From Xiphydria camelus (lineage: Eukaryota; Arthropoda; Insecta; Hymenoptera; Xiphydriidae), in the NCBI GenBank assembly GCA_963678675.1, contig OY783196.1, positions 20,314,827-20,378,826 of the forward strand: 64,000 nt of DNA, written 5' to 3'. Made by a program: the position numbers and the translations under genes. Below are positions 49,501-64,000 of this stretch, one piece after another. Positions within the stretch are counted from its first letter, which is position 1, and every line of letters begins with the position of its first letter. The notes beneath the pieces were generated by a model. It saw only the letters and a list, made by a program, of their open reading frames with translations. It made no database searches and was not told where the DNA came from.

Positions 49501-51014
49501 AACAATCGCGAGAAGTACAAGGACGACGAGGAGAAGCGGGAGTTCAATCTGAAGGAGTGTCTCTGGTTTTGCATGACCTCTCTGACGCCGCAGGGAGGTG
49601 GCGAAGCCCCGAAGAACCTCTCCGGCCGGTTAGTGGCGGCCACATGGTGGCTATTCGGATTCATCATCATAGCTTCCTACACGGCCAATTTGGCGGCGTT
49701 CCTAACAGTTTCTCGATTGGATACGCCGGTAGAGTCCCTGGATGACCTCAGCAAGCAGTACAAGATTCAATACGCTCCCCTGGACGGCTCCTCGGCCTAT
49801 ACCTACTTTCAGAGAATGTCCGATATCGAGATGAGATTTTACAAGTGAGTCTTTTTTCTCTCCCTTCTCTCGTTTGATTTAGCATACCGTGTGTCTTCGA
49901 CCTTAAATCCTTACTGCGTCTCCTGCAGAATTTGGAAGGACATGAGCCTGAACGATAGCCTGTCGGACGTGGAGAGATCGAAGCTGGCCGTCTGGGACTA
50001 TCCGGTTAGCGACAAGTACACCAAGATGTTCCAGGCTATGAAGGAGGCTGGCTTTCCCGCCGACATGACGACCGCTTTGCAGAGGGTGCGACGTGGACAG
50101 AACTCGAACGATCAATTCGCCTTCATCGGGGACGCGACGGATATCAGATATCAGACCATGATCAACTGTGACCTCACGATGGTGGGCGAAGAGTTCTCCA
50201 GAAAACCCTATGCAATAGCGGTCCAGCAAGGCTCGCCATTGAAGGATCAATTCAACAACGCGTCTGTATTCATGCTTCTATATATGTATATCGTACTTTC
50301 ATCTCCTCCCCCTCGGGCGTTTTAATACGTAACGCGTCCTCTCGACTCTTCCTCCACCCCTCGTTACGTCTCGGCGAAAGGTAGAGATGCGAATGTCGAT
50401 GAGGAAACGTGACCTTGTTTAAAAGCTATTTCGTCATCAGTATCCAGCACAAGTTCAAAAGTTCCAATGAAGCGACAATGAAAGACAAAAGAGAGCTCGC
50501 CGCCTCCTTTGGGGACCAAAGGCACAGTTATTACCGGAAACTCCCCTTTGAATATGTATATTTCTTATCGCGACACCAATATCCCCGCTCCCATTACGCT
50601 CCGTAAAATAAAATATCGGGGAGACGCGGTAATTTGCACACATCCGTGATATTTTCTCTTTTTAGGATCCTTATGCTACTGAACAGACGAAAGCTCGAGA
50701 AGTTGAAGGAGAAATGGTGGAATCAAAACCCATTGAAGAAAGTCTGCGAGAAGGAGGATGATCAGAGTGACGGTATCAGCATACAGAATATCGGTGGCGT
50801 TTTTATAGTGATATTTGTTGGTATAGGCCTCGCGTGTCTAACCTTAGCCTTCGAATATTGGTGGTACCGATATCGACCAAGGGCAAATAACTTGCGTCGA
50901 GCTTCGGAGCGAATAGGAAAAGCGTCGTCGAATATGAAACCAATAAGATTCAATTTGCACCCAGCTCCCCGACCAGCGTTCGATAATCCGACCAACATGA
51001 AGTCGAGGTTCTGA
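46502..51014 (+). CDS. Ir25a: Ionotropic receptor co-receptor IR25a, five exons, 934 aa
   Basis: Exons 46502-46628, 47443-48596, 49003-49844, 49929-50261 and 50666-51014 join in phase. IR25a is the broadly expressed, highly conserved IR co-receptor in sensory cilia. Residues 1-24 are a signal peptide (cleavage near VRA|QN); exon 2 is the iGluR-like amino-terminal domain that sets IR25a apart from tuning IRs. S1 begins VVTVQQAPFIMYD and keeps the binding Arg (MAERENVVDFTVPYYD). Then come M1 (VWLCILAAYFFTSFLMWVFD), pore (CMTSLTPQGGG), gate SYTANLAAFLTVSRLDTP, S2 with DGSSAYTYF and FIGDATDIRY, and M3 (VFIVIFVGIGLACLTLAFEY). RKPYAIAVQQGSPLKDQFNN and DQSDGISIQNIGG are near-identical to the Drosophila protein as I recall it. 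Exon 4 uses an atypical donor (GC|GTCTGT). Confidence 0.95.
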
Positions 51015-54000
51015 ATTCCTTATAATTTTTTACTTATAATACTCTCACACCAGTTTTACTCTCTTACCTATTAAAATATTTTTATATTGACGGAAACGTA
51101 TTTCTTGCAAGAATTAGTAAGTGGGTTTATTTTTACGGAACTCTCTACTCTTTCACATTGAAAAAAGGACTATTTAAGACCGGTATAAGATCTCAAGAAA
51201 TAAAATCTCAAGACGATTTAGGAGGTTTTCCATTAACCAGAACGCTGCCTTAAAATCGTCTGATAAATTGCTTCGATTTACGACTTCTTTACTGCCTATA
51301 TTTTCCAAGATATAATATACTATACACACAAAAGATTGTAGCTTCATGAAGTGTACTCTAGGATTAGATTCATTTTTCTGAAAAATGGTGGCGTATAAGA
51401 ATATTGTACTCGATGCAAAATGAAACTAGTATACAAAAACATCCTAACGATAAATCATGTGGTGTGAATCAGTAGGGAAAGAAGTGATAACTTTTCACGA
51501 ATTTTTTACACAATAATATTGAATTAGTGATGCACGGTAGTTGGGAACACAAGTAATATTTATAGAACTCTCTTTTCTTTCGGAAATAAAAGGAGAAAGA
51601 GAAGAAGGGAAGAGAGGACGGGAGTAGTGCATTTATTCTGTAGTTCCTGCAAGCACTTATCCAAAATTTACTTTCCAGTAGTTCATCTCAAGACCGAAGC
51701 GAAAAATAGAAGCTCGCCTGTAAAAAATATCCGTTGCTTCGATTATTTATATGTATAGTGATATTGTAAAATTGATGGTACAATTTTCATATATTTATGA
51801 AGGCATTGTTAATACTATAGGCGCAAACTGCAAATTTTGTAAATAGGGACTTCGATTGCTCCTATACTTTGGCTATGTTTCACGAATCGTCTTATAGCTA
51901 TGACTTTTATAAGATAGTCTGCTCGCAGGGCGGTGTAATGCGTTAGCTCAATCCTACTCTTTTGCATATTTTCGAATACTTGCCGGCACCTGATGTAAAT
52001 GAATTATTGTCATTGGCAGATGTTTCTTTTGCCATCAAACCATAGAAACATTATCTCTTACTTACAGTAAATGATGTATGTTATTGCCATCGAACTGAGT
52101 GATTTTAACGCACAAAAGGTGTAATTGTTACAAAATATGATACGCAATTAAATGTACATGTGTGGATGTAAAAAAATGCCCATTAAAAGGTCGAACCCCA
52201 AATTTGATAGTTTCAATTTGGCATAATATGCGTGTGCTGTGCGTACGCATACCGATGATTTGCTGCATTAATTTCGATAAGCACGACGATCGAACCACGC
52301 CTCTCGCGAGAATCCTGCTGAAAGAAAATAGGACGATACGCGACGATGAATAACGGTAATAAGTAGAAGACGACCCACAGTCTCGTCTGCAATGCCTTTA
52401 TTTGGTTACTCCCATCGCGTACATTGTTCGCTCAAAGAATATACTCCTTTTTTGTTTTCATTGCCAGGCTCGTCTCATTTCATTACACTCCTCATCTCTC
52501 ATATCTGCCAAGGGAGCATTCATTAGAGTTACATCTCTTCGTCAACGCTGACGCTTTATTTCCTCGTTTAACAAGTATCTCACACTCTAACGATTCCCGT
52601 TCCATTTTTTCCCATACCTTTCTCCGAGGTATGCTCTTTTCATCAAATACACTTTGATATATTTATGTATGTGTTTCGAGTTACTTGATTCCCTTTCAGG
52701 GAATTTGAGGATGTAGAGGCGAGTGGAGAGGGAGGAAGGGGGACGGGGAAGATCAAGGGACAATTGTAATTCGAGAGGTACGGATTAATCTTCTAAGGAG
52801 TTAAATTATAATTAGGACATACGATTAAGATAATTAATTAATAATTAGGGAAAACAACAAGAAAACATAACAGCACTTCGACAGCTTTAATCTTGAACGT
52901 CGCGTCTGTGTATATCGTTTCGAACAGATTCAAACTTGATCTCGAATTGAATTTCAACTCGGTTCTCTCGCGAAACGGTTTCCACGCGAACGAAGCCTGA
53001 ACTGAAGTATGATTCACGGTTGTCTTGCAATTTTTGCCGAGTGCCAAACAGAAGAAAGGGAGAAAACTACGTGGGAACGAACGAGATGTAATCTGCTACA
53101 TTTAACAATAGTCAGAGGAGGAAACATTCTTCGTTCCCCATAAGTCTGCGAAAAAATCAACAGGATAGAATATTAAACCGGAAATCACTCGTACTACATT
53201 TTCAAAGTTCTCTCATCATTAAACAAGGTGAGGTTAAACATCTCGAGGTATACACTTTTTTTCTTTCGTTTCATTGATTTTCAATCGTCAAAGGGGTTAA
53301 TAATAATTAAATTATCTGAATAAACTGTTATTACTCGTATCTCGCAGTACTCTCGCGCGCGCGTTTCCCGACTTTTTTTTTTTTTGTTCATTTCAATTGC
53401 TGTTTCCTAAGGACGGCGGGAGGGGTAGCCGCGCCTCTTTGGGTTCATGCATAACAAATTCCACATGCCAAGAGGACCCCCCGCGGTCGTGCATCGTATT
53501 ATTTTTCACCGCGCGTGAAAAAGAAAATTGCAGCTAAAACACAACTTGTTGATCTCGCGGTATCCTAACGGCTTTCGTCGTCCAATTACAATGTCAACGG
53601 GCGCAGGGCGGTCATCGGTCGACAGTTCAAGCTGCTGCTATGCCGTCTGGAAGACAAATGAATGACTGTTAACGACGTGCCGCGGAGTGTCACACGTATA
53701 GCCAGAAGAGCAGATTCGTTCCGCGGGCAAATTCCTAAACTAACGTAAGGCTTTAATTTAACCGATCCAAAAATTCCAAACGTAATTAAGAGTAAAACTC
53801 CATCAACGCGCTTCGAGATAAAGTCCTGGCATAGAGAGGCGTGTGATACATATATACGTTCTTCTTCCCGCGTAGCTCTTTTCCGCGCAACTACGCTACT
53901 GACCTTTATCTCGTGCATGCAAGTCCTGATTACGGTAATGACTGTAAATTATTTTAGAAACTTGCCCTCGTAAAAAAGCCATCATGACAGGCGTACCTTG

Positions 54001-54023
54001 ACGTACAAAGGAAAGTTATATCT
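51015..54023. other. Intergenic region between IR25a and the minus-strand gene at 54.0-56.2 kb
   Basis: 3' flank of IR25a (ATTAAA near 51072; AATAAA at 51199-51204) followed by AT-rich DNA, then a GC-richer stretch at 53.3-53.9 kb containing a T13-like run, probably the 3' UTR of the neighbour. No supported gene. Confidence 0.45.
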
Positions 54024-56166
54024 TTACCTTTTTCTATCGTTGTGCGAGGTGGGTACGTTAGGTGGTACCCAGCTCAACTGACCCAAAGTAGAGCAATCTT
54101 TTTCAGTTTCCAGAGTTTCCTGAATAGTGGTCTCGCTACCGATCGGGGGATGGTAAAAGTAGTCCTGCTCGCAGAGAATTCGCCGTTTGACAGGAGACCG
54201 GATGGGTTCGGTTTGAACGCACTTATCGCACTGGCGCACCCTGAACTTGAGCGTCAGATTCGCAGTCGCGGGAGGTGTCGGCGAATCGTTCTCTCGATAC
54301 TCCATGTAAGGACTCTCTCCCCCGGGCAAGTAAAGCAAGTTCCCCGAATCGGACCTCCGATAAGCAACCCGCTCGTAAGTGTTGTTCACGGGAAAAGTTG
54401 TACCATCGGCCCAGTGACCGTCATCCTTTATCGGACGAAAGTGAGTGCGAGCCGATGTCAACAAGTCCTCGTCCGGCTCGGTGAAACTGTTCTCCTTCAA
54501 TTTCGCGCGAGTCTCTTTGCCAGCTCCGATCGGGGATTTACGTGGTTCGACTGGAAAGAAACAGCTGCCCGTTCGAGAACTGTGACCTAGAGTCGCCAAG
54601 CTACCACCGAGCCCTCTCCAGCCCCAGGGTCCGTCTATGATTGAATCCGACCAATTTACATTGTACTCTACAACAAACGATTATACGTTTCGATAGAGAT
54701 ATTGGAAACGGGCGCATGGAAGTGAAGGTATTCTGTGTCTTCTTAAAGTAAGCAAATATGGCGGAATAACCGGGCGCACTTTTTCCAAAGAAAGAATTTC
54801 AAACACTCACCCAGCTTATCCTTTTTACAGGACTTGTCCGTATATTCCTCAACACCAATCAAATCGATATCCCATGGGATAAGCGGTGAGTCGTCGACGA
54901 TAGATTCCTGATGCGGAGTTTCCACTGTACGACTAATTTCAGAAGATTGCAGAGCAAAATGAACTTCGGAAGTATCCGCGGGCCAAAGAGGTTCAGAAGG
55001 AATTGAGAGTGAGGGCGCGGCCCAAATGGACGATGTATCTTGCGCATTTCCCGGGCCGGAATCCCAAAGTGCCTCTAAGCTCTGATCGAACTTCGCCTGT
55101 AACTGGGCCAATCGTAACTGGTCTAGTTCCAATTCGCGTTCTTTTTCTCTCTCCCGTTCCATGGATTTAGCGAACCCATAGCTCTCCTTGTTATCCGATC
55201 GTTGAGGCTCTATGGTCTGTTAACAAACATTTGTATGTCTACGCGCGTCGAACAATTTCCTCTCGTGACGTTTCAAAGTTCGAGAGTTCAAAGTACTGCT
55301 GAATACTTACGATGGACATTTTGGTCTTCTTATGTCGTGTCTTACTATTATTGCTATTCTTCTTGTCGATTATGTTGTCGTTCTTGTTGTTACTATTGTT
55401 CTTGTCGTTGTTGTTGTTGCTGCAATTGTTGTTGTTGTTGTTGTTGTTGTGGTTGTTGTTGTTGCTGCTGCTATTATTAATGATGTTTCCCAAGGTCCTG
55501 TCCTTCCTGTGGGAAAATTTCTTAGGGGTGGCAGGTTGTAAGGCCGGGAATGCTGCGTAATATCTGAGGGCTCGATCTTGCGGGGTGAGGGACTCTAGGG
55601 ATACTTTCGGTTCGCCATCTACTTTGTGTTCTTCCTTCCCGTCGTTCGAACCACCTCCCTCGAGTTCCCTCAGCTTCGCGCACAATTCATCCACCAGCGT
55701 CTCCACTCCACTTTTCTAAACATTGCAATGGATTTTTGCATTAGCGCTGAGAATAATTTTATTTTTAGTTACAGATTGTGGATCAAGCGTCATTAGAATC
55801 TATGCCTAATGTAATTACAGAAAGAATAATCATGCTTACTTGGTCAGCAGCGCTGGTAAGACATTGTACGACGGCACGCCTCTGCTCCCGGTCTCCCTCT
55901 AGGGGCAATTTTGGTCTCGGTCGGGGCCGAGAACGTCGACCTCCACCTCTTCCTTGACCCACTGCCTCGTCTAGAGGGCTAAGGGCCGAGTCGGGGCGGC
56001 GCAACAGGCTGAGTACAAAGCGCGAGTACGCGACCGGGTCAATCCCCAATGCGTCCAGGCGCGCCTCCAGCCACTGGCGCAACTCCTCCTCGGCCCTTGT
56101 ACCAAACACCCCACCCCCTCCAGGGGACGCCGCAATCCCTATCAGACGCAGTGCCGGATTCCTCAT
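54024..56166 (-). CDS. Unrecognised protein with CCDC43/PWI-like N terminus and poly-Asn tract, four exons, 593 aa
   Basis: Minus-strand exons 56166-55840, 55715-55311, 55216-54811 and 54667-54024 join in frame (phases 0, 0, 1). Residues ~25-110 resemble the helical N-terminal domain of CCDC43 (EELRQWLEARLDALGIDPVA, then a helix continuing into KSGVETLVDELCAKLREL). Exon 2 then has YYAAFPAL and a run of mostly Asn encoded by a TTG-type repeat on the plus strand, ending in a Lys-rich stretch. Exon 3 is a charged coiled coil (MEREREKERELELDQLRLAQ) followed by Trp-containing acidic linear motifs (LEALWD, IWAAPSL, PLWPAD, IPWDIDLIG). Exon 4 is probably disordered with a CxxC (QCDKCVQTEP). The rest does not look like CCDC43, so orthology is open; a cytosolic or nuclear adaptor is only a guess. 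Confidence 0.7.
55352..55480. repeat. Trinucleotide (TTG/GTT)n repeat coding poly-Asn
   Basis: An imperfect TTG repeat on the plus strand lies inside exon 2 of the minus-strand gene, where it codes mostly Asn (with Ser, His, Asp). Plus-strand frames give poly-Leu, poly-Val or poly-Cys artefacts. Confidence 0.85.
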
Positions 56167-56486
56167 TCCCTCCCGACGGACCTCTTCCGGGACCCACGAA
56201 CTCTTACAAACTCCACTGCCACCGGGGTGATCATCCTCTCTTCTACAAATTATGTAAACATTCGTACCACGACATCCACGCCAATAAATGAAAGAAGAAA
56301 CGAAGTCGAGACAAAACTCCTCACCTGTTTGTAATTCAAAATCGTCCGTTTCCTCTAAAGTTAAGAGTCAGCTCGAACCACCACCCCGTCACCTTTCACG
56401 TTTTACAGATCGTTGTTAAATCTTTTTTTTCCCAAATTAGGCTTCGTCTGTTCGATCAAGTTTCCAATGGATTGCGATCAATTGTA

Positions 56487-56545
56487 GTAATAGTAGCGAT
56501 AGTAATAGTAGTGGTAGTGGTAGTGATAGTAATAATAGTAGTATT
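56487..56545. repeat. Imperfect (TAG/GTA)n trinucleotide repeat
   Basis: About 60 bases of AGT/GTA-type trinucleotides with substitutions, seen directly. Confidence 0.75.
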
Positions 56546-57887
56546 ACTTGTAATTTAGTTTCCGTAGCTTAATAAGTATTCGGTTCAGGTACGCGGGTGG
56601 TGGATGTGTCGCTGTCGAGCGGATGGCAGGCCTTAGCGAAGGATGCAAAATATAAGCTCCTTCCCATTTTGACGCTGCAACGAATACTTGTTTTGTATTG
56701 CTAATTAAGACCTAATGTCTTATACCAAATGATACGAAAAAATTGTAAATACACATGAGATTCTAAATTTTTTCTAATTTTCACTCATCCCACCATGTCA
56801 TTTAATCTCAATTTCATGCAATCGTGACACAGTATCATGAACCAAAGTATTAGAAACACTACAGAGTTGAAAGTTTAAATAAATGTGACAGAAATAAATA
56901 AATGTAAGGTAATTTTTCGATCCAAGTAAATGTGCAATCGCGGGAGAAGCAGAATACGTAAATGGGGCGAGTCTGTGACAAACTGACCCATTTAACGATG
57001 ACATTTCTGTCAAGAGGGATGAACGTACATATTTACAGTTACGAGGCGGAGCAAGCGATAAACTTTTTCCTGTTACCGCGCCACCCCTGCGCTAATAGCT
57101 CGTAAAATATGATTCAGACATCGAATGACGTGTAACCTTTTGCGAGTCGAAGGAAAATAAGAACGGCATACTTCTAAACAACAGAGTCGAAGGTGCGTTG
57201 TTGATAGAGAGGACGAGAGCGCGGGTTAATGCAAATAACCTTGTCGATTGTGTTATGCATTTTCCCTGAGTCATAGGACGACGGAGTAAACGAGTAGGTA
57301 CGAGAACAGTCGTTGCGAAATTATGGCAGACGCAGCATCCATTCCAAGGAAATCACGGGAATTCGAAATCCCTACGTACCCGCCGAACGGAATCGATGAT
57401 AAAATACGTAAATCGTGACTTACCTGCATATCCCGAGAGATGATTTTCACCCCGGCCTTCTCTACACACCCCACTTGGTGAAAAACATGGCGGGCCACTG
57501 AGCCCGAGCTTCGTTCCCCAAGGTCCTACCTTCGATGATTTTCATCAGGGGCGTAAGTTACTTGTGGGATTGTCGGGCGCGAAATTTCGTCACTTCTCGT
57601 ATTTAAAAGGCGATGGCAATGGTCCGTTCCAATGGTTCCACAATCAAGAATTAAAAACCTTCGGGAAATTATTGCATCGCTAAATTTTAATTCGCTGGGT
57701 AGAGAGTAAAGCTACCAATAGAAAATACTCGATACTTTTACTACATCCATGCGATTGGTTATCTTCCTGCACTGCGTTTACTTACATTAGAATGGAGTGC
57801 TTCATGTGAATGAGGCCTAAGTTTGCTAACCATGGGGCGGAACAGCTCAAGGTTCACCAATCCAAGTTAACTTAAACAGTCAGTTAA

Positions 57888-57997
57888 GGGCCAGTTTCAC
57901 AACTCGGGCTTATCTGGATAAACTCGGTTTAAATCCTCGTTCTCGCGGATGACTTAAGCTCCGTTTAAGAGTTAAGCACGAGTTGTGAAACTAGCCC
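57888..57997. mobile_element. PIF/Harbinger-type MITE (110 bp) with TAA target duplication
   Basis: The left end GGGCCAGTTTCACAACTCG and right end CGAGTTGTGAAACTAGCCC are inverted copies, with the inner match extending through (G/T)GCTTA. TAA flanks both sides (57885-57887 and 57998-58000). A 3-bp TAA duplication and GGGC(C/T) ends are typical of PIF/Harbinger MITEs. No coding capacity. Confidence 0.8.
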
Positions 57998-59178
57998 TAA
58001 GTTAACTGAAAGTAGAATCAACATTTATAATGATTAAAATTTGAAATCCATGCGGGAAGGAATTTTACGTAGAATAGAGAATCGAAGCCTCACGTCATAT
58101 ACATTATCAAAAACATTCAATATTCACGTGTGATAGTTTTTTCAGAATCATTTTTTTATATATAATAATAACAATAATACATACATACAATAAACTACTG
58201 TTATTATGACGAATTATCAATATGTATAATTGTACATCACAACTCGCTCGTTTCACGTATACGAGGGAGTGTCAGTGCGTGTTCGTACACCTGTACTGCA
58301 AAGAAGAACTCGTATAAGTTATGTAGTTTCTTTCATAGTTTTTCTTACAATAACAGGGAGAAATTACATGCGCTGTTACAAACACTCGAAGATACTATTG
58401 AATTTCTGACTTAGATGGAATGATATTCCCTTGCGGAAAGCAGTGTAACAAAATCGTGTTTGCACCAATCGAAAAGATTTTACATGCGCAAATTATACAT
58501 CTTGGTAGTATCCGTATATGTGCATGTTACCTACACGGGCGTATCACCACTCGTCAAAGGGCTTCATCTACCCGTTCCGCGATATGCGGACAAATTCACT
58601 CGAAAAATCTTATGTTCTTCGTCTTATCCACGCGATCGGTTAAAAAAAATATTACGCGATACACAGTAAAAACTAGGAAACTCAATACAGGAATAACGTG
58701 AGTGCAAATGAGAACACTGAGAAGTTGACTGAACGCATAACAGCTTTTCTGTTGGATACTCCAACTGGACAGATGATAGATGAATGCAGTAGAGGCGCCA
58801 TTATGAGCTAACCATGATTAATCGGTGTTGTCACTCACACTCGCATTATGTTCGGTTTCTTCGTTTTTATCCTGTATGCGCATACGAACGATGCAAAACT
58901 AACCAGTAGTTTCTTTTATTGCAAAATGCTTCGATCGATGGTGTCTTCGTAAAGTTGTGCACCTGTCGTAACTTATTCAACTTCTACCATACGATCAAAA
59001 CTGCTGGAATAAGCTTCTCTTCTCGACACAATTACGAAGTAATGACGATGCTGATACAGCTTCTAATGCTTGAACACCGTGTATGTATGTTATTGTTGCA
59101 TCCACAGCTATCCCAGTATCGTAACAAAATTATTTATTCTAGGGATATATTATAATTTATTTTCCTTTGTGCAGTTCA

Positions 59179-62655
<3,477 letters not shown>

Positions 62656-64000
62656 CCCGACTTATTTATTTCGTTTTCTCAAAAATTTTCGAATTCGCGT
62701 TCCCTGTAAATACACGACAGGATACGGCCATCAGACATCTCCCGATTATCGAGAATGCTGCGTCAAAGCTGGTGATCAGCTGGTACCAAGCGTACCACGA
62801 CAAATGTTTTCTTTTTTTAATATTTGTGGCCACCCTGCAAGCGTACTTAAGTTACTTCATATCGATGAATAGGTCTCCATTTTTATTTCATTTTGTTGTG
62901 CAAATAATTTTAGTACACACAAGGTCAGAGCTAGATAATTTATCATGGAAATCGTGCTGGTGCAAGTGAGAATACCAACGCGACCTCTTCGGATGCATAA
63001 AAGTTTCTTCGTTGTGCACTCTCGTTGTTCACGGTTTTCCTTGTCTGATTGGAGCGTGTAATAGAGAGGCTCTTATGTCGTTATTGCGAAATTGCGTCGG
63101 TGTTCTCACTCATCTCGCACGATTCCCACGACAAATTTGCTCGTATTGACCTTGCAGGTATACTCTCTCTCTCTCTCTCTCTCTCTTGACGTATAAAATG
63201 ATCAATAGAATATCTTTTCTAAAACGTCTCTAAATTATCTAAACTCGATCTATCTCGTTAGAATAAAAAACATTCGACTATAGCTAGGTAGTACTGAACT
63301 AGGTATAGCCACGTGTAGTATACCTATACTCCATGTTTACTTCGAACAAAGAAGTTGAGAAAACGTGGTATTGTACTTTCAGTTGATGGGTCCTATTTAT
63401 GTACATGCAAGCTAATTGTTTAGTCGTGGAATTTAAAAAATGAAATGCAGCAGAATTAAATTTATAATACAAAACGAAATCGAATTAATGTATAAAGCGA
63501 CGGATAATAACTGAAGCATTTATCGGATTTATCCCATTTGAAAGCCCGCCATGACGTCGTCGTGACGTAGAGTCCAAAAAAACGATCGGAACGTGTAATG
63601 TTATTTTCAAGATTTGGAGAATTTCGGAGGCTGATTTTCGACGAAAGTACATCGTTAAGAAAGCCACTTAATTCACGTAATGTACAGTTCGACTACTGTA
63701 ACTATTATTTCGTTCGAAGTGGTGTAATTTCGTAAGAAAACAATAGTCTCGCGTGCGATGAACTTCCAAATTCTCCCGACGTGAGGTGGCTGCCTGCTCG
63801 TGGATTGGTGGAAGCGCTCCCCCCGATTGATCGTCGCAGTGTTCATGTGATCTTTTCCCGTTTATGCAAAACTCGAGATATTTTTCTTGCGATCTCGTGG
63901 CAAAACAACAACACATGTCCTCGTTGAGTGTTGCGTTCTCCCGTAATTAGTGTGTTTATGCACGTAAAAACTTGTGTGGGATCCTTCTGGAAGTGTGGTG
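62656..64000. other. 5' flank of LETM1 and unassigned sequence
   Basis: Beyond the likely LETM1 promoter the DNA is AT-rich, with a (CT)n tract at 63162-63186. Short open frames lack gene-like features; a plus-strand 5' UTR of a gene beyond the window is possible but unsupported. Confidence 0.4.
63162..63186. repeat. (CT)n microsatellite
   Basis: About 12 CT dinucleotides, seen directly. Confidence 0.85.

Larger units (their letters stand above)
56167..59178. other. Intergenic region between two minus-strand genes
   Basis: The 5' flank of the 54-56 kb gene, a diverged (GTA)n-type tract (56487-56545), a Harbinger-type MITE (57888-57997) and AT-rich DNA. Candidate minus-strand poly(A) signals for LETM1 (TTTATT on plus) lie at about 59133 and 59156. 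No gene supported. Confidence 0.45.

Noticed and set aside
54042..54590. 182-aa plus-strand ORF
   Set aside because: Antisense of the last exon of the minus-strand gene, which has correct splice phases and a proper stop.
55312..55560. Poly-Leu/Val/Cys ORFs on the plus strand
   Set aside because: Other-frame readings of the (TTG)n repeat that codes poly-Asn on the minus strand.
63668..63916. Minus-strand 82-aa ORF near the right edge
   Set aside because: Cys/His-containing but with no zinc-finger spacing, no splice or start support.

Overview
This window is eukaryotic nuclear DNA from an insect. Short GT-AG introns, intact orthologues of the olfactory co-receptor IR25a and the tyramine receptor TAR1, and a CpG-rich background suggest Hymenoptera (ant, bee or wasp); the order is an inference. 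All coding regions below were rebuilt by joining exons with matching splice phase. No CRISPR, operon or clear tRNA/rRNA gene was seen.

Layout, left to right. 0-2.2 kb: two small two-exon genes for secreted proteins in convergent orientation. 2.2-5.9 kb: no convincing gene. 5.9-11.0 kb: an 11-exon divergent ionotropic receptor (IR); its 1.8-kb intron 5 holds two intronless, antisense ORFs resembling the mitochondrial ATPase inhibitor IF1, plus a MITE. 12.2-17.7 kb: a five-exon mitotic-type cyclin with a 1345-residue disordered first exon carrying repeated modules. 18.8-24.7 kb (minus): bifunctional P5C synthase, convergent with the cyclin. 24.7-36.7 kb: gene desert with satellite-like repeats, microsatellites, a MITE and a possible promoter. 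36.8-38.0 kb: TAR1 in one coding exon. 38.0-46.5 kb: second desert. 46.5-51.0 kb: IR25a. 54.0-56.2 kb (minus): unrecognised four-exon protein with a CCDC43-like N terminus and a poly-Asn tract. 59.2-62.7 kb (minus): LETM1, seven exons. The last 1.3 kb holds nothing I can assign.

The genes do not form one pathway. Three are chemosensory or neuromodulatory membrane receptors (IR, TAR1, IR25a); three concern mitochondria (the IF1-like pair, P5CS, LETM1). IR25a is the general co-receptor with which tuning IRs such as the divergent one normally assemble.

The most unusual items are the cyclin's modular N-terminal extension, in which a basic-[IV]-x-W motif (a match to the PP1-docking RVxF pattern) and a TPxK CDK site recur with fixed 58- and 172-residue spacing, and the nested antisense IF1-like gene pair inside the receptor intron.
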